Source of the DNA: an uncultured Prevotella sp.
GTDB lineage: Bacteria > Bacteroidota > Bacteroidia > Bacteroidales > Bacteroidaceae
Assembly: GCF_946407605.1 (NCBI RefSeq)
Contig: NZ_CAMJOS010000001.1
Span: 186,001-250,000, forward strand
Direction of reading: 5' to 3'
Length of the DNA: 64,000 nt
Shown here: in pieces, positions 45,082-54,800 of the stretch
How the letters are laid out: each line of letters begins with the position of its first letter
Numbering within the stretch: the stretch's first letter is position 1
Position numbers and translations under genes: made by a program
The notes under the pieces: model-generated
Databases searched by the model: none
What the model saw: the letters and a program-made list of their open reading frames with translations, nothing else
Told to the model about the DNA's origin: nothing

Positions 45082-45390
45082 CTATGCTTTTTGTTCTACT
45101 ATCATGAACTTGGTGAAGCCTGTCATAGCCAGCACCTTGTAGATCTCAGGGCTTACATTGGTCATCTTGAACTTGCCTTTCTTCATCATGACAGTGCGCA
45201 TGGTCTTCTGGATGATACGCAGTCCGGAACTGGCCATATAGTTTAACTCGGTGCAGTCCATCTCGAGGTCTACACCCTGATCCTGCAGTGCAGGCTCAAT
45301 GTCTTTCTCAAACTGGGGAGCATTAATAGTGTCAATACGATTGCCGGTCTTGATGATGGTCTTGTCACCTTCTTTTATTATCTGTGTCAT
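45082..45390 (-). CDS. STAS-domain anti-sigma factor antagonist (SpoIIAA/RsbV type)
   Basis: A 102-residue single STAS domain. The phospho-acceptor loop reads LNYMASSGLRII. Ser54 aligns with Ser58 of SpoIIAA, while the usual preceding Asp is Ala here. In the known mechanism the unphosphorylated antagonist binds the kinase and frees its target. The phosphatase product reactivates it. The gene lies between the kinase gene (37 bp upstream) and the histidine kinase (3 bp downstream). Confidence 0.93.
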   Translation of the reverse strand: MTQIIKEGDKTIIKTGNRIDTINAPQFEKDIEPALQDQGVDLEMDCTELNYMASSGLRIIQKTMRTVMMKKGKFKMTNVSPEIYKVLAMTGFTKFMIVEQKA

Positions 45391-45427
45391 AGTTGTATAA
45401 TTTTCTAAATAGTTAATTGTTTACTTT

Positions 45428-45844
45428 TTAATTCCCATTAATGTTTTTCTTCATCGTCAACAGGTTTTTACCTTTCAGACGCTGATAAGTCACATTATTC
45501 ATGATGTTCTTGACAATGAAAATACCCATACCGCCAAGGTCGCGCTCAGCAGGATTCGTATCCATGTCAAAGTCCTCCTTGAGCGTCGGATCGAACTCGC
45601 GACCCTGATCACTCAACACAAAGGTGAGTTCCTTGCCATCACTCTCTGCTATCAACTCGATAGAGGCATCAGCCCCTTCGGGATAAGCATAGAAGATGAC
45701 ATTGGAAACCATCTCTTCCATCACCAGGTTCAGGTTCATCTTCAGCTCCATGTCAAGCCCCAACTCATCGCAGATTTCCTCGATGAAGCGGGCAACATGG
45801 TCTAGTTCGCCGACCTGGTTCTTAATTCGAATTTCCTTTCTCAT
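45428..45844 (-). CDS. RsbW/SpoIIAB-type serine kinase (anti-sigma regulatory factor)
   Basis: A 138-residue GHKL ATPase. It has an N-box MEEMVSNVIFYAY with the conserved Glu and Asn, a G1 box SDQGREFDPT and a G2 box GGMGIFIVKNIM. Such kinases phosphorylate the STAS antagonist and sequester a target, classically a sigma factor. No sigma factor gene is adjacent, so the target must be elsewhere or be of another kind. It starts 19 bp after the phosphatase gene. Confidence 0.93.
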   Translation of the reverse strand: MRKEIRIKNQVGELDHVARFIEEICDELGLDMELKMNLNLVMEEMVSNVIFYAYPEGADASIELIAESDGKELTFVLSDQGREFDPTLKEDFDMDTNPAERDLGGMGIFIVKNIMNNVTYQRLKGKNLLTMKKNINGN

Positions 45845-45863
45845 ATCATTAGGTTCTTTATTA

Positions 45864-47966
45864 TTAGTTGATCTTTAAACAAAGCATTGTGAGGTCATCG
45901 CTCGGATCGGCGCCTGCCACATGGCGGGCCACCTCTTTCTGCAACAATTCTATCATTTGACGGGCACTCTGATATGGCGTTTCCTTCATTATCTGAAGCA
46001 AGTGGTCATCGCCAAACTGCTCCTGAGCTGCGTTTTCAGCCTCGTTGAGTCCGTCGGTATATACAAAGATGGGGGTATTGTGGATGTTGGCAATCTCCTC
46101 ACCCACATATTCCAGTCCAGGCCATAAGCCTATCGGGGCGTTAGGCTCCATCTCCAAGAAGTGGTCGTTGTTGATAACGGGTGGGTTATGACCGGCATTA
46201 CTGAAATCAAGATGTCCGGACTGAAGGTCAACCAGTCCGATGAACATGGTCACGAACATACCCTGTTCGTTATCCTCGGCCAGCTCACTGTTCATACGGG
46301 TACAAATATCAGCAGGCAACAGATTCTGCTTAGCCAACGTACGGAACAGACGGGTGGCCTGAGCCATGAAAAGGGATGCAGGAACACCCTTGCCACTAAC
46401 ATCGCCCAAGGCGAAATAGAGCTTATTCTCTAAGAGCACATAGTCATAAAGGTCGCCACCCACTGCCTTGGCAGGAGTCATAGAGGCATAGAGGTCCAGA
46501 CCTTCGTCCTCGGGGAACGTGTTGGGCACCATCGACATCTGGATATCGCGGGCAATACGCAACTCACTTTCGATACGCTCCTTGGCTGCCGTCGTCTCTT
46601 CTATCACTCTGTTGGCCTTATTCAAGTCTTCATTGGTCTTCTGCAAGTCAGAATAAGCCACCTGGAGCTGCTCGTGAGCCTGCTTCAACTTACGGGCTGC
46701 ACGAAGACGGAAGAAAACGAAGATGGCAAAGGAGATGACAATAAGCGAGATAACAATGATGATGAAACGGAACTGAGCCCGCTCGTTCTCTTGTTGAAGA
46801 CGTATATTCTCCAGTTCCTTCTCCCCTACCTGGAAGATGGTGTTCATCTCGTTGAGTTGACCTTTTGTCTCTTGAGCGTTGAGGGAGTCATTGATGAAAT
46901 AGAGTTCCTTGTATAACTTTCCGGCTTCAACATGGTATCCCATCTTTTCCAGGATCTCCGCACGTTGCAACTTCACCATAGCCTCCATAGCCTTATCGCT
47001 CATATCTGACAGTTGCATACGACGGGTATTCTCGTCCAATGCCAAAGCATAATGTCCCTCCTGATTCATTAGCTGAGCAGAATAGTAGAGCCATTTACCC
47101 CCCAGCTGGTTGTCCATATTGGCAATGTGATTGCGAGCTTCGGCAAGTTGCTGGGCAGCATCTTCAAGCCGACCCAAACCCAAAGCGGCCTGAGTGCAGG
47201 CCAGATAGTAATAGGACAGATACATATCACCTGTAGACGTATTATCCAGATGATGCTCACTGAAGAACTTTTTGAGGAACCCTTTCCATTTTACGGTGAG
47301 CTGGTCAAGTTTTGCATAGTCCTTCATGTCATTGAGAGCATTGCCATAGTAGACATAGACATCGGGCATAACAGAAGGGACAGGGTCCAATTCGGACAAT
47401 TCCGCCAAGGACTTCTCAAACACCTCAACGCTCTGGTCGAAATTACGCAGATTGCTATAGGCAGTACCCATGATGCAGTTGGCCTGACCCATACCCAGTT
47501 TGTCGCCTCGTTTCCTGGCATCTTCAAACATGGCCTGAGTCTCGTGGATACCCATATTGTTCTGGCCCATAAAGACGTAAGTATTAGCTATAAGACCCCA
47601 CATCTCATAATAGACCTGCCACTGTTCCACTTCTTTCACACGCTCCATATCACGACGCACCACGATGAGCACCGAGTCGTTCATGTCATAGTTATAGAAC
47701 AAAGAGGCACGTTCGGCCAGGGCATTGACCTCTTCCAGATCATTTTTCTGCGTCTTCGCTTCTGAAATTAGGTTATTGAGATGTTTCAACTGAGAACTAA
47801 CATCCTCAGTTTCCTGACTCTCAATATAAATATCCTCTAGAATCTTGATACGCTGTTCACCATTGGCCGATAGGAGTTGAGCCTGCAGATCATCCATCTT
47901 ACCGGCGGCCGCAGGTGTCGCTTTCCATGTCAACAAGATGACGGAAAGCACGAACATAAGTATCAT
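45864..47966 (-). CDS. Membrane-anchored TPR protein with SpoIIE/RsbU-type PP2C phosphatase domain
   Basis: A 700-residue protein starting at ATG 47964-47966, the first ATG after the promoter. It has an N-terminal signal or anchor (MILMFVLSVILLTW), periplasmic tetratricopeptide repeats (about 30-400) and a membrane helix near 405-428 (FRFIIIVISLIVISFAIFVFF). A coiled coil (430-490) and a cytoplasmic phosphatase domain (490-700) follow. The metal and catalytic motifs AVGGDLYD, GDVSGKGVPASL, NAGHNPP, YTDGLNEAEN and DPSDDLTML are complete. It should dephosphorylate the STAS protein in response to a periplasmic signal. It heads the adhesin operon. Confidence 0.93.
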   Translation of the reverse strand: MILMFVLSVILLTWKATPAAAGKMDDLQAQLLSANGEQRIKILEDIYIESQETEDVSSQLKHLNNLISEAKTQKNDLEEVNALAERASLFYNYDMNDSVLIVVRRDMERVKEVEQWQVYYEMWGLIANTYVFMGQNNMGIHETQAMFEDARKRGDKLGMGQANCIMGTAYSNLRNFDQSVEVFEKSLAELSELDPVPSVMPDVYVYYGNALNDMKDYAKLDQLTVKWKGFLKKFFSEHHLDNTSTGDMYLSYYYLACTQAALGLGRLEDAAQQLAEARNHIANMDNQLGGKWLYYSAQLMNQEGHYALALDENTRRMQLSDMSDKAMEAMVKLQRAEILEKMGYHVEAGKLYKELYFINDSLNAQETKGQLNEMNTIFQVGEKELENIRLQQENERAQFRFIIIVISLIVISFAIFVFFRLRAARKLKQAHEQLQVAYSDLQKTNEDLNKANRVIEETTAAKERIESELRIARDIQMSMVPNTFPEDEGLDLYASMTPAKAVGGDLYDYVLLENKLYFALGDVSGKGVPASLFMAQATRLFRTLAKQNLLPADICTRMNSELAEDNEQGMFVTMFIGLVDLQSGHLDFSNAGHNPPVINNDHFLEMEPNAPIGLWPGLEYVGEEIANIHNTPIFVYTDGLNEAENAAQEQFGDDHLLQIMKETPYQSARQMIELLQKEVARHVAGADPSDDLTMLCLKIN

Positions 47967-48006
47967 CCTATATCTTTTCAATCGATAAGGCGTTCTTAAT
48001 CGCTTG

Positions 48007-48039
48007 CAAAGATAATAAAAAAAATCGGCATTGCGCAAA
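48007..48039 (-). promoter_or_regulatory. Promoter of the partner-switching/adhesin operon, overlapping the tsf terminator
   Basis: On the minus strand, TTTG (48036-48039), a 21-bp spacer and TATCTTTG (48007-48014). The -33 box is the loop of the tsf terminator hairpin and the spacer is its right arm plus T-run. Confidence 0.75.
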
Positions 48040-48050
48040 CAATGCCGATT
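48020..48050 (-). terminator. Terminator after tsf
   Basis: A perfect 11-bp stem AATCGGCATTG / CAATGCCGATT (48023-48033 with 48040-48050). On the minus strand it is followed by TTTTTTTT. Confidence 0.9.
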
Positions 48051-48075
48051 CTTTTTTATTCAATTATGTTTCAAA

Positions 48076-49071
48076 TTACTCTGCAACGAGCGTGAAGCGA
48101 CGGAAAGCGGTGATGGCCAGGTCCTTGTCCTGTGCCTTCAGCCACTGAGCTACAGTAGCCTTGTCGCCATCGCCGAACTGGAACTCCTGGTCAACCAGAC
48201 AGTTCTCCTTCAGGAACTTATTGACACGTCCCTTAGCGATGTTCTCAATCATAGGCATCTTCAGCTGAGCCTCGCCCTCGGCCTTAGCGGTCTCGATGAG
48301 CTTGCGAGCCTCGTCAGCCTGCTCCTGAGTCAGCCAGCCCTTAGCCATGTTACTCTCGATGTGATCCTCAGAGTCAACAAGGTTGGGGTTGATACCAGCC
48401 TTCTTCAACTTCATCTCTACATACTTCTCAACCTGCTCCAGCTTGGTCTTCTCAACAGCAGTCTTGTACTCCTCGTCAAGAATCTTCTGGTCAACGCTAG
48501 CTGCGTCAAGGGCAACGGGCTTCATAGCAGCAACCTGCATGGCCAACTTGTGACCAGCCTCGCTGTTCTCCTTGTTGGTCTGAACCATGGTGCACAGAGT
48601 GTGCTTACCCATGTGGTCGTATGCCTCGATATTAGCACCCTCAAGGGTCTGATAGCCATCGAGTTCCATCTTCTCACCAGTAATACCAGAACGCTGGGTC
48701 ACTGCCTCACTGGCCTTCTGGCCATTGATGTCCAGTTCCTTCACCTCGTCAAGTGTCTTGCACTTGTTGGCCACAGCAGCATCAAGGATGCTCTTGGTCA
48801 GAGCGATGAAGTCAGCACCATTAGCCACAAAGTCGGTCTCGCACTTCAGGGCGAGGATAGCACCGAAGCCGTTCTCTACCTTTGCGAGTACACAACCGTT
48901 AGAAGTCTCACGGTCAGAACGCTTGGCAGCGATAGCCAGACCACGCTCGCGGAGCAGCTCCTTAGCACGGTCGAAATCACCTTCAGCCTCTGTCAAAGCC
49001 TTCTTCACGTCAGCCAGACCAGCACCGGTCATAGCGCGAAGTTTTTTGATATCGTCAATTGAAATTGCCAT
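48076..49071 (-). CDS. tsf: Translation elongation factor Ts
   Basis: A 331-residue protein. It begins with the UBA-like N-terminus (IDDIKKLRAMTGAGLADVKKAL) and includes the EF-Tu-contact motif KCETDFVANG. It exchanges GDP for GTP on EF-Tu. It is longer than the E. coli protein (283), as usual in Bacteroidetes. It lies 46 bp after rpsB. The spacer holds three copies of an 8-bp ACGTTATT unit of no known role. Confidence 0.97.
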   Translation of the reverse strand: MAISIDDIKKLRAMTGAGLADVKKALTEAEGDFDRAKELLRERGLAIAAKRSDRETSNGCVLAKVENGFGAILALKCETDFVANGADFIALTKSILDAAVANKCKTLDEVKELDINGQKASEAVTQRSGITGEKMELDGYQTLEGANIEAYDHMGKHTLCTMVQTNKENSEAGHKLAMQVAAMKPVALDAASVDQKILDEEYKTAVEKTKLEQVEKYVEMKLKKAGINPNLVDSEDHIESNMAKGWLTQEQADEARKLIETAKAEGEAQLKMPMIENIAKGRVNKFLKENCLVDQEFQFGDGDKATVAQWLKAQDKDLAITAFRRFTLVAE

Positions 49072-49117
49072 TGTCTTTAATGTTTTTTCGTTATTACGTT
49101 ATTACGTTATCACGAGA

Positions 49118-49954
49118 TTACTCTGCAGCGGGAGCCTCTTTCTCAGCTACGGGAGCCTCCTCTGCGGGAGCCTCTTCCTTGCGAGTACGACGGGTACGCT
49201 TGGGCTTCACTTCTTCGGCCTCAGCATCAGCCTGAGCCTCAGCAGCCTTCTCGTCAGCCTTCTCAGCCTTACGCTCCTCCAGACCCTCAGAGATAGCAGC
49301 GCAGCAAGCGTTGAGGATAACCTCTACGCTATCCTTAGCGTCATCATTGGCAGGGATTACGTAGTCAATATCCTTAGGATCGCTGTTAGTATCAACAACA
49401 GCAAACACGGGGATACCCAGACGATTAGCCTCCTTCACGGCGATGTTCTCCTTCAGAACGTCAACCACGAACAGAGCGCTGGGCAGACGGGTCAAGTCAG
49501 CGATAGAACCGAGGTTCTTCTCCAGCTTAGCACGCTGACGGGTTACCTGCAGCAGCTCACGCTTTGACAGGTTACCAAAGGTACCGTCCTGCATCAGCTT
49601 ATCGATATTGGCCATCTTCTTCACAGCCTTGCGGATGGTGGGGAAGTTGGTGAGCATACCGCCCGGCCAACGCTCGATAACGTAAGGCATATTAATGCTG
49701 GTTGCCTTCTCGGCAATCACTTCTTTAGTCTGTTTCTTAGTACCTACGAAGAGGATTTTCTTACCCTGACGGGCAATGTTCTTCAGAGCCTCAGCTGCCT
49801 CGTCAATCTTAACGACAGTCTTGTGGAGGTCGATAATGTGAATACCATTGCGCTCAGTGTAGATGTAGGGAGCCATGGCGGGGTTCCACTTACGCTTCAG
49901 GTGGCCGAAGTGACAGCCGGCCTGCAGCAGTTGGTCAAAATTTGTTCTTGCCAT
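49118..49954 (-). CDS. rpsB: 30S ribosomal protein S2
   Basis: A 278-residue protein with the standard S2 start (FDQLLQAGCHFGHLKRKWNP) and the DTNSDPKDIDYVIPANDDA motif. The last 45 or so residues form a Glu/Ala/Lys-rich tail with KPKRTRRTRKEE, longer than in E. coli and common in the phylum. It is the third gene of rplM-rpsI-rpsB-tsf. The 168-bp spacer upstream holds the CTAGG hairpin array but no clear promoter. Confidence 0.97.
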   Translation of the reverse strand: MARTNFDQLLQAGCHFGHLKRKWNPAMAPYIYTERNGIHIIDLHKTVVKIDEAAEALKNIARQGKKILFVGTKKQTKEVIAEKATSINMPYVIERWPGGMLTNFPTIRKAVKKMANIDKLMQDGTFGNLSKRELLQVTRQRAKLEKNLGSIADLTRLPSALFVVDVLKENIAVKEANRLGIPVFAVVDTNSDPKDIDYVIPANDDAKDSVEVILNACCAAISEGLEERKAEKADEKAAEAQADAEAEEVKPKRTRRTRKEEAPAEEAPVAEKEAPAAE

Positions 49955-50035
49955 TTTTTTAATTCTTTAATTTTGTTGTTTACTTTCTTTTTAATCTTTG
50001 TTAGATCAGCTGGAGGGTAGTCAAGACCAGGAACT

Positions 50036-50080
50036 CCTAGATTTTCTAGGCTATTCTAGGCTGCCCTAGGCAATCCTAGG
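50036..50080. repeat. CTAGG repeat and hairpin array between rpsI and rpsB
   Basis: CTAG occurs five times, at 50037, 50046, 50056, 50066 and 50076, i.e. every 9-10 bp. In the transcribed sense the tract can fold into CCCTAGG-ATTG-CCTAGGG and CCTAGA-AAA-TCTAGG hairpins. It may control S2/EF-Ts expression. Confidence 0.8.
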
Positions 50081-50122
50081 GAGAGTCCCGCCAGTTTAGA
50101 TGCTAAACGTAGTCCAGTATGA

Positions 50123-50509
50123 TTAACGCTTACTGAACTGGAAGCGACGACGTGCCTTGGGACGACCTGGCTTCTTACGCTCAACCTCACGGCTATCACG
50201 TGTCAAGAAGCCCTGATCCTTCAATGCCTTCTTATCCTCTTCGTTAACCTTGACCAGTGCACGAGCGATAGCCAGACGGAGAGCCTGACTCTGACCAGTG
50301 AAACCACCACCGTCGAGGTTGACCTTGATATCATACTTTTCAGCGACCTCCAGCAGGTTCAGTGGCTGCTTAACCACATACTGCAGAATAGCTGAGGGGA
50401 AATATTCGGTTAAGTCCTTCTTATTGATCGTGATCTTGCCAGTACCTTCTGACAGATAAACGCGAGCTACTGAGCTCTTACGACGACCTATTGCGTTAAT
50501 TACTTCCAT
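50123..50509 (-). CDS. rpsI: 30S ribosomal protein S9
   Basis: A 128-residue protein of standard length. It has the start VINAIGRRKSSVARVYL and the basic C-terminus (ARRRFQFSKR) that reaches the P-site tRNA. It lies 10 bp after rplM, the universal L13-S9 pair. Confidence 0.98.
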   Translation of the reverse strand: MEVINAIGRRKSSVARVYLSEGTGKITINKKDLTEYFPSAILQYVVKQPLNLLEVAEKYDIKVNLDGGGFTGQSQALRLAIARALVKVNEEDKKALKDQGFLTRDSREVERKKPGRPKARRRFQFSKR

Positions 50510-50519
50510 CTCCTATTTA

Positions 50520-50981
50520 TTATTTATACTGGTTAATATCAATAGCCTTTGGCTGCTGAGCCTCGTGCTTGTGTTCTGTACCATCATAGATGTAAAGGTT
50601 ATTCAGCAGACTGCGACCGAGGGGACCCTTGGGCAGCATGCCTTTAACAGCGTGGCGGAGGATGCGATCCATTCCATCAGGACGCTTGCGCAGTTCTGCG
50701 GGAGTGTTGAAGCGCTGACCACCAGGATAGCCAGTATAACGGGTGTAAACCTTATCGGTTTCCTTCTTGCCGGTGAACTTCACCTTGGCAGCATTGATAA
50801 TGATGACATTGTCACCACAGTCCACATGAGGAGTGAAGCTGGGCTTGTATTTGCCGCGAATCAGTTTTGCGACCTTTGAAGCGAGACGACCCACTACCTG
50901 ATCGGTAGCATCGATAACGACCCACTCCTTCTTGGCTGTCTCTTTGTTAATTGAGACGGTCTTGTAACTTAAAGTGTTCAT
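50520..50981 (-). CDS. rplM: 50S ribosomal protein L13
   Basis: A 153-residue protein with the L13 motifs DATDQVVGRLASKVA, HVDCGDNVIIINA and KGMLPKGPLGR. It is the first gene of the four-gene ribosomal operon, preceded by a leader of about 150 nt with potential structure and a TACCTTTG promoter box at 51134-51141. Confidence 0.98.
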   Translation of the reverse strand: MNTLSYKTVSINKETAKKEWVVIDATDQVVGRLASKVAKLIRGKYKPSFTPHVDCGDNVIIINAAKVKFTGKKETDKVYTRYTGYPGGQRFNTPAELRKRPDGMDRILRHAVKGMLPKGPLGRSLLNNLYIYDGTEHKHEAQQPKAIDINQYK

Positions 50982-51141
50982 TTCTTCGTTTAAATTTACT
51001 AAAAAACAGTTCTTTTACTTTATAAAGTTGTGTGTTGAACGCCGATTCACAAACCGTGCCATCCGGCCAAAGATAGTCACTATTTACACGACGCCCGCGG
51101 GGATTCTAAGACTCTCCCCAAATAATCGGACTGCAAAGGTA
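50982..51141 (-). promoter_or_regulatory. Promoter and long structured leader of the rplM operon
   Basis: The minus-strand -7 box TACCTTTG is at 51134-51141. The leader of about 145 nt contains a GGGGA/TCCCC hairpin (loop near 51110) and GC-rich segments, unlike the short leaders elsewhere here. An autoregulatory L13 leader is plausible but not shown. Confidence 0.5.
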
Positions 51142-51279
51142 CTGCTTTTTCTCTTTTTAGCATGCATCACATGCTCCCCACAACCAAATATTTATATTTA
51201 TTTAACACATTTAAGGTCAATCCATACCTTTAGACAAAACTTTTCTATCTAAACAGCACATGGTTTATAGATTATTTTG

Positions 51280-51287
51280 TACTTTTG
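51280..51287 (+). promoter_or_regulatory. Promoter -7 box of the small conserved gene
   Basis: TACTTTTG matches TAnnTTTG, with the ATG 28 bp further on. Confidence 0.6.
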
Positions 51288-51315
51288 CAAACAAGAACAA
51301 AAACCATATAGAACC

Positions 51316-51720
51316 ATGTTACAAAAAGATTATTTCCTTCGGTTGGTCGAAGAGTTTGCCCAAGCATTGATATGGCTACAGAACAAGAAAGACCGCGAAA
51401 AGAAATTGGAAGAGCTACGATTGATGTACCAGCGATATCTGGGCGGTCCATACGAGTTCTACCACGCAGCCACACTTGAGGATGCTGTCGATGCCATCAG
51501 TCAATATCCTGAGAACGAACGTTTTCAAAGACTGGAGATGCTGGCAGAGCTCTATTATGCTGAGAGCCCACTCCACTCGCTGCCCATTAGACAGCAGCTA
51601 CTGGAGAAAGCCTATGCCATCTTCTATTACTGCGATCAGCACAGCGGCCTGTTCTCGATGGAGCGTCAGCAGAAAATCATGAAAATCCAAAACGAGATGA
51701 ATAGCGCCTCATCGAAATAA
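51316..51720 (+). CDS. Small conserved helical protein of unknown function
   Basis: A 134-residue cytoplasmic protein starting MLQKDYFLRLVEEFAQALIW (ATG at 51316, after the promoter). It appears wholly helical, with a Tyr-rich middle (AELYYAESPLHSLPIRQQLLEKAYAIFYYC). The start resembles DUF6483-type proteins of Firmicutes, but I cannot confirm the relation. It is monocistronic and ends at a strong bidirectional terminator. No functional clue comes from its neighbours. Confidence 0.6.
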   Translation: MLQKDYFLRLVEEFAQALIWLQNKKDREKKLEELRLMYQRYLGGPYEFYHAATLEDAVDAISQYPENERFQRLEMLAELYYAESPLHSLPIRQQLLEKAYAIFYYCDQHSGLFSMERQQKIMKIQNEMNSASSK

Positions 51721-51739
51721 CACCATATTTAATATAATA

Positions 51740-51781
51740 AAAAAGCCTCCGATACAGTGTTTACCATATCGGAGGCTTTTT
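51740..51781. terminator. Bidirectional terminator
   Basis: A long perfect stem (AAAAAGCCTCCGATA and complement) with a 12-nt loop lies between the convergent small gene and the C10 protease gene. There is a T-run on each strand. Confidence 0.92.
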
Positions 51782-51803
51782 ATTATTGTTTTGTCAATCG
51801 ATA

Positions 51804-54800
51804 TCAACGTACACGTTTGATAGTCTTTATCTGTCCGTCGACCGTACGAATCTTTTCGATTACCAGGCCTTTGCCCTTACCCTGTATCTCGCGACCCATC
51901 AGGTCGAAGGTGCGCATAGTCTCTACGCTCTGACCCAAGGTGCTGATACCAGTAGGTTCAATAATAGGCTCGCCTGTGACCACCACAGCAATCTTATTCA
52001 GTTTTGTATTGGGATTACCGTCATCAATGGTAAGCACCACCTTATTGGCAGAACCCTCCCATATCTGTCCGTCGAACTCGCCATTGTCGAACTCGTTGTA
52101 ATCATTCCAGTCGCTGGCGTAGAAGTAAATCTTCTCCATCGTGCAACCATCAGGCACCTCGAAGGTAAGGCTACCACCATAAAGCCTCAGCTGGATAGCC
52201 TGCAGGTTATAGTCCAGCCAGTAGCGGTTGGGGGTATTACCCACTTCGCAAGGCGAGATTGTCAATGTCACATTCTCCTCAGTCAACACCTTTTCCTCGG
52301 TGATATCGCCTGCATTTGATGAGCTCGTAGAATAAGGTGTAGTATCCTTATCCAGGGCATTGAAGTCAAAGACGGTGGACTCATCGGCATAAGGCTGGAG
52401 ATTCAGCCAAGTGACATCCGAGAAACGAACCTCGTCGCCACCACGATAGACGGCCCGCACTCCTATTGCATTGAAGGCATTGCTGGGCTCATAGAAGTAA
52501 ACAGCATAACCGTGAGGTTCGATATTCCAACCATCAGTGAAGTTATAGGGAATCTCGGTCATATCGACATAAGTCTCACCATCTTCCTGAAGAGCAGGAA
52601 TCACAATAGGCGAAGCAAGTCTCTCTACATCCTTATATATAATATAGCTCAGCTTACTTGTCAAGAGCGGATTACCATCCACATCAACGGGTGGGAAATT
52701 CAGTGACAAACCACCATAACCCTCTTCGTTGTCGTAAGGCATGTAGTAGGCAATAGCAGGAGCCTTAGGAGTAGCTGCCACATCATAGGGCTTAGCCAGA
52801 ACCACATCCTTCAGGAAGTCAAAGCCTGCGATGCCGTCTGTCAGGGTGTTCACCACCAATACCGTACCAGTAGTCCAGCGGTCACCAGCCTCATTCATCG
52901 TAAAGGTCACATCGACAGGCTGCAATGTTGACACGCCTTCGAACCAAGAGATGTCACAACCTGCAAAATAGGTGTTATATGTTGTTTCGTCATCATCTGC
53001 CAAGTCACCATAGTACTGGTTGGCAGCGAAAGTCACCTTTCCGTCTTCGATAGTACCCTTCACCCAAGCCTCTGGCAGATAGAGGTTTAGACCCTGCACA
53101 TAGACATCCTGTCCTTGTATGCCGATATTCAGCGTCTGTGTAGCATCAACGGTATACTCGTTGGGATCATAGCGCTGACCTGTGAGCAACCACTCCTCGG
53201 TTTGCAGGTCGACAGGTGGTGTCACCACACGGGGGCCTGTAGCCTCTGTAATGGTCAGTGTACCGGCAATGAAAGTGAGATTATAGCTCTCGGCAACAGC
53301 ACTCTTCACCGTAATGGGATACTCTCCTACGGGTGAGTTTTCATCGGCAGTTGTTTCAAAGACAGGCTCTTCCAGCCATACAGGGATAGAGTCAAGGGCT
53401 ATCAAACCTTCGTAAGAGCTAAAGCCAAACTCTGGGTTTGGCAGTCCTTCCTCACGGGTGAAGTTACCCACAGTAGCTGTGGCATCCACCTTCTGAACAA
53501 TGAGGTAACCATCAACCAGATCCACATTCTCCGTTGTGATAGTACCCATATTGACAACAACAGGATACTTACCGGCAGGTGACTCAGGCGTAGCCTCACA
53601 TATCAACTCAGGTTCGCCAGTAATGGGATCACCAGACACAGAGTAGACAAACTTGGGATTCTTCTCACCATACTTACGGATGGCGTTACGTACCTTCACA
53701 CTGGAACCATACTCAATGATATTGTCATAGTCAGAGCCTTTAAAGTCCTTCCACTGTGCCAACTGTGAGTATTTGGTCTTTGTTCCAGCAGGAACATACA
53801 GTTTGCAAGAATATATGAAGATGCCGTTAAAGACATTAGCACCTCCCAGTTCGGGCACTTCCTTGCTAACGATGCGTATCTCCTGCAGACCGGCACAACC
53901 ATTCATAGCCTCACGACCGATAAATGTCAGGCTGGCAGGCAGCACTACCTTTGACAGTCGACCACAGCCAGCCAAAGCATAGTCGCGCAGGGCTACCGTA
54001 CCCTTGGCGATATTCAGTTCGCCGCTCTTGGTTGGCAACACGGCAATAATCTCTGTTTTCTCAGCATTCCATAAAATATCATCTTCCATAACGAAATCGG
54101 CATCAGCAGCAAGCTCACCAATCTCCAGTACTTGAAGTTGGGAACACAAACCAATAGCACCCTCACCCCACTTTTTCAGGCCAGCAGGCAATACCAGTTT
54201 CTGCAGGCGCTTACAGTCATAGAAGGCCTTAACAGGCAGTTCGTTGTCAGCTGTGGTCAGCTGTTTGCCATTTTCAACCAGATAAGCCTCACCACCACTA
54301 ACGATGCGAGCTTCAGAGAGGTCGAGTGTGTTCAGATAGCCCTGGGTCTTCTCGCCCTTCTCGTCGACACCAGCCAAACGACGTATTTGACGAAGGTCAG
54401 TAGAGTTGATGTCACCAGTGATCTTCAGCGTACCCACCGTACCAATCTTCTCGTCATCCAATATCGTATTCAGTGTTCCAGCCTCAGTGAGTGCGATGAC
54501 CTCGTCAGTGAGTTCACGGGGAGTGCCCTTGATGCCGATAATCATATCCTGCTGCATATCAAAGTGATACCAGCCAGGATTCAGCAGGGCTATATCGTAG
54601 TAGCCGTCGTCATCGCCACTCCAGCCCCAGTTAACATACACCTTACCATCTTCATTATAGCCATGAATCACGAAAGCATGACCACCGCTCGACCAGCTGG
54701 CACCACCATAATAAAGAGGTCCGTTCTCGCTCAGTTCGCGATAAACGATATCCATCCAAGCGGACTCAGTGTAGTTATCACGCTCCAGACACTCTGCTTC

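Noticed and set aside
48031..49062. Open frame on the plus strand opposite tsf
   Set aside because: It is Leu/Ser-rich, exactly opposite tsf, and starts inside the tsf terminator.
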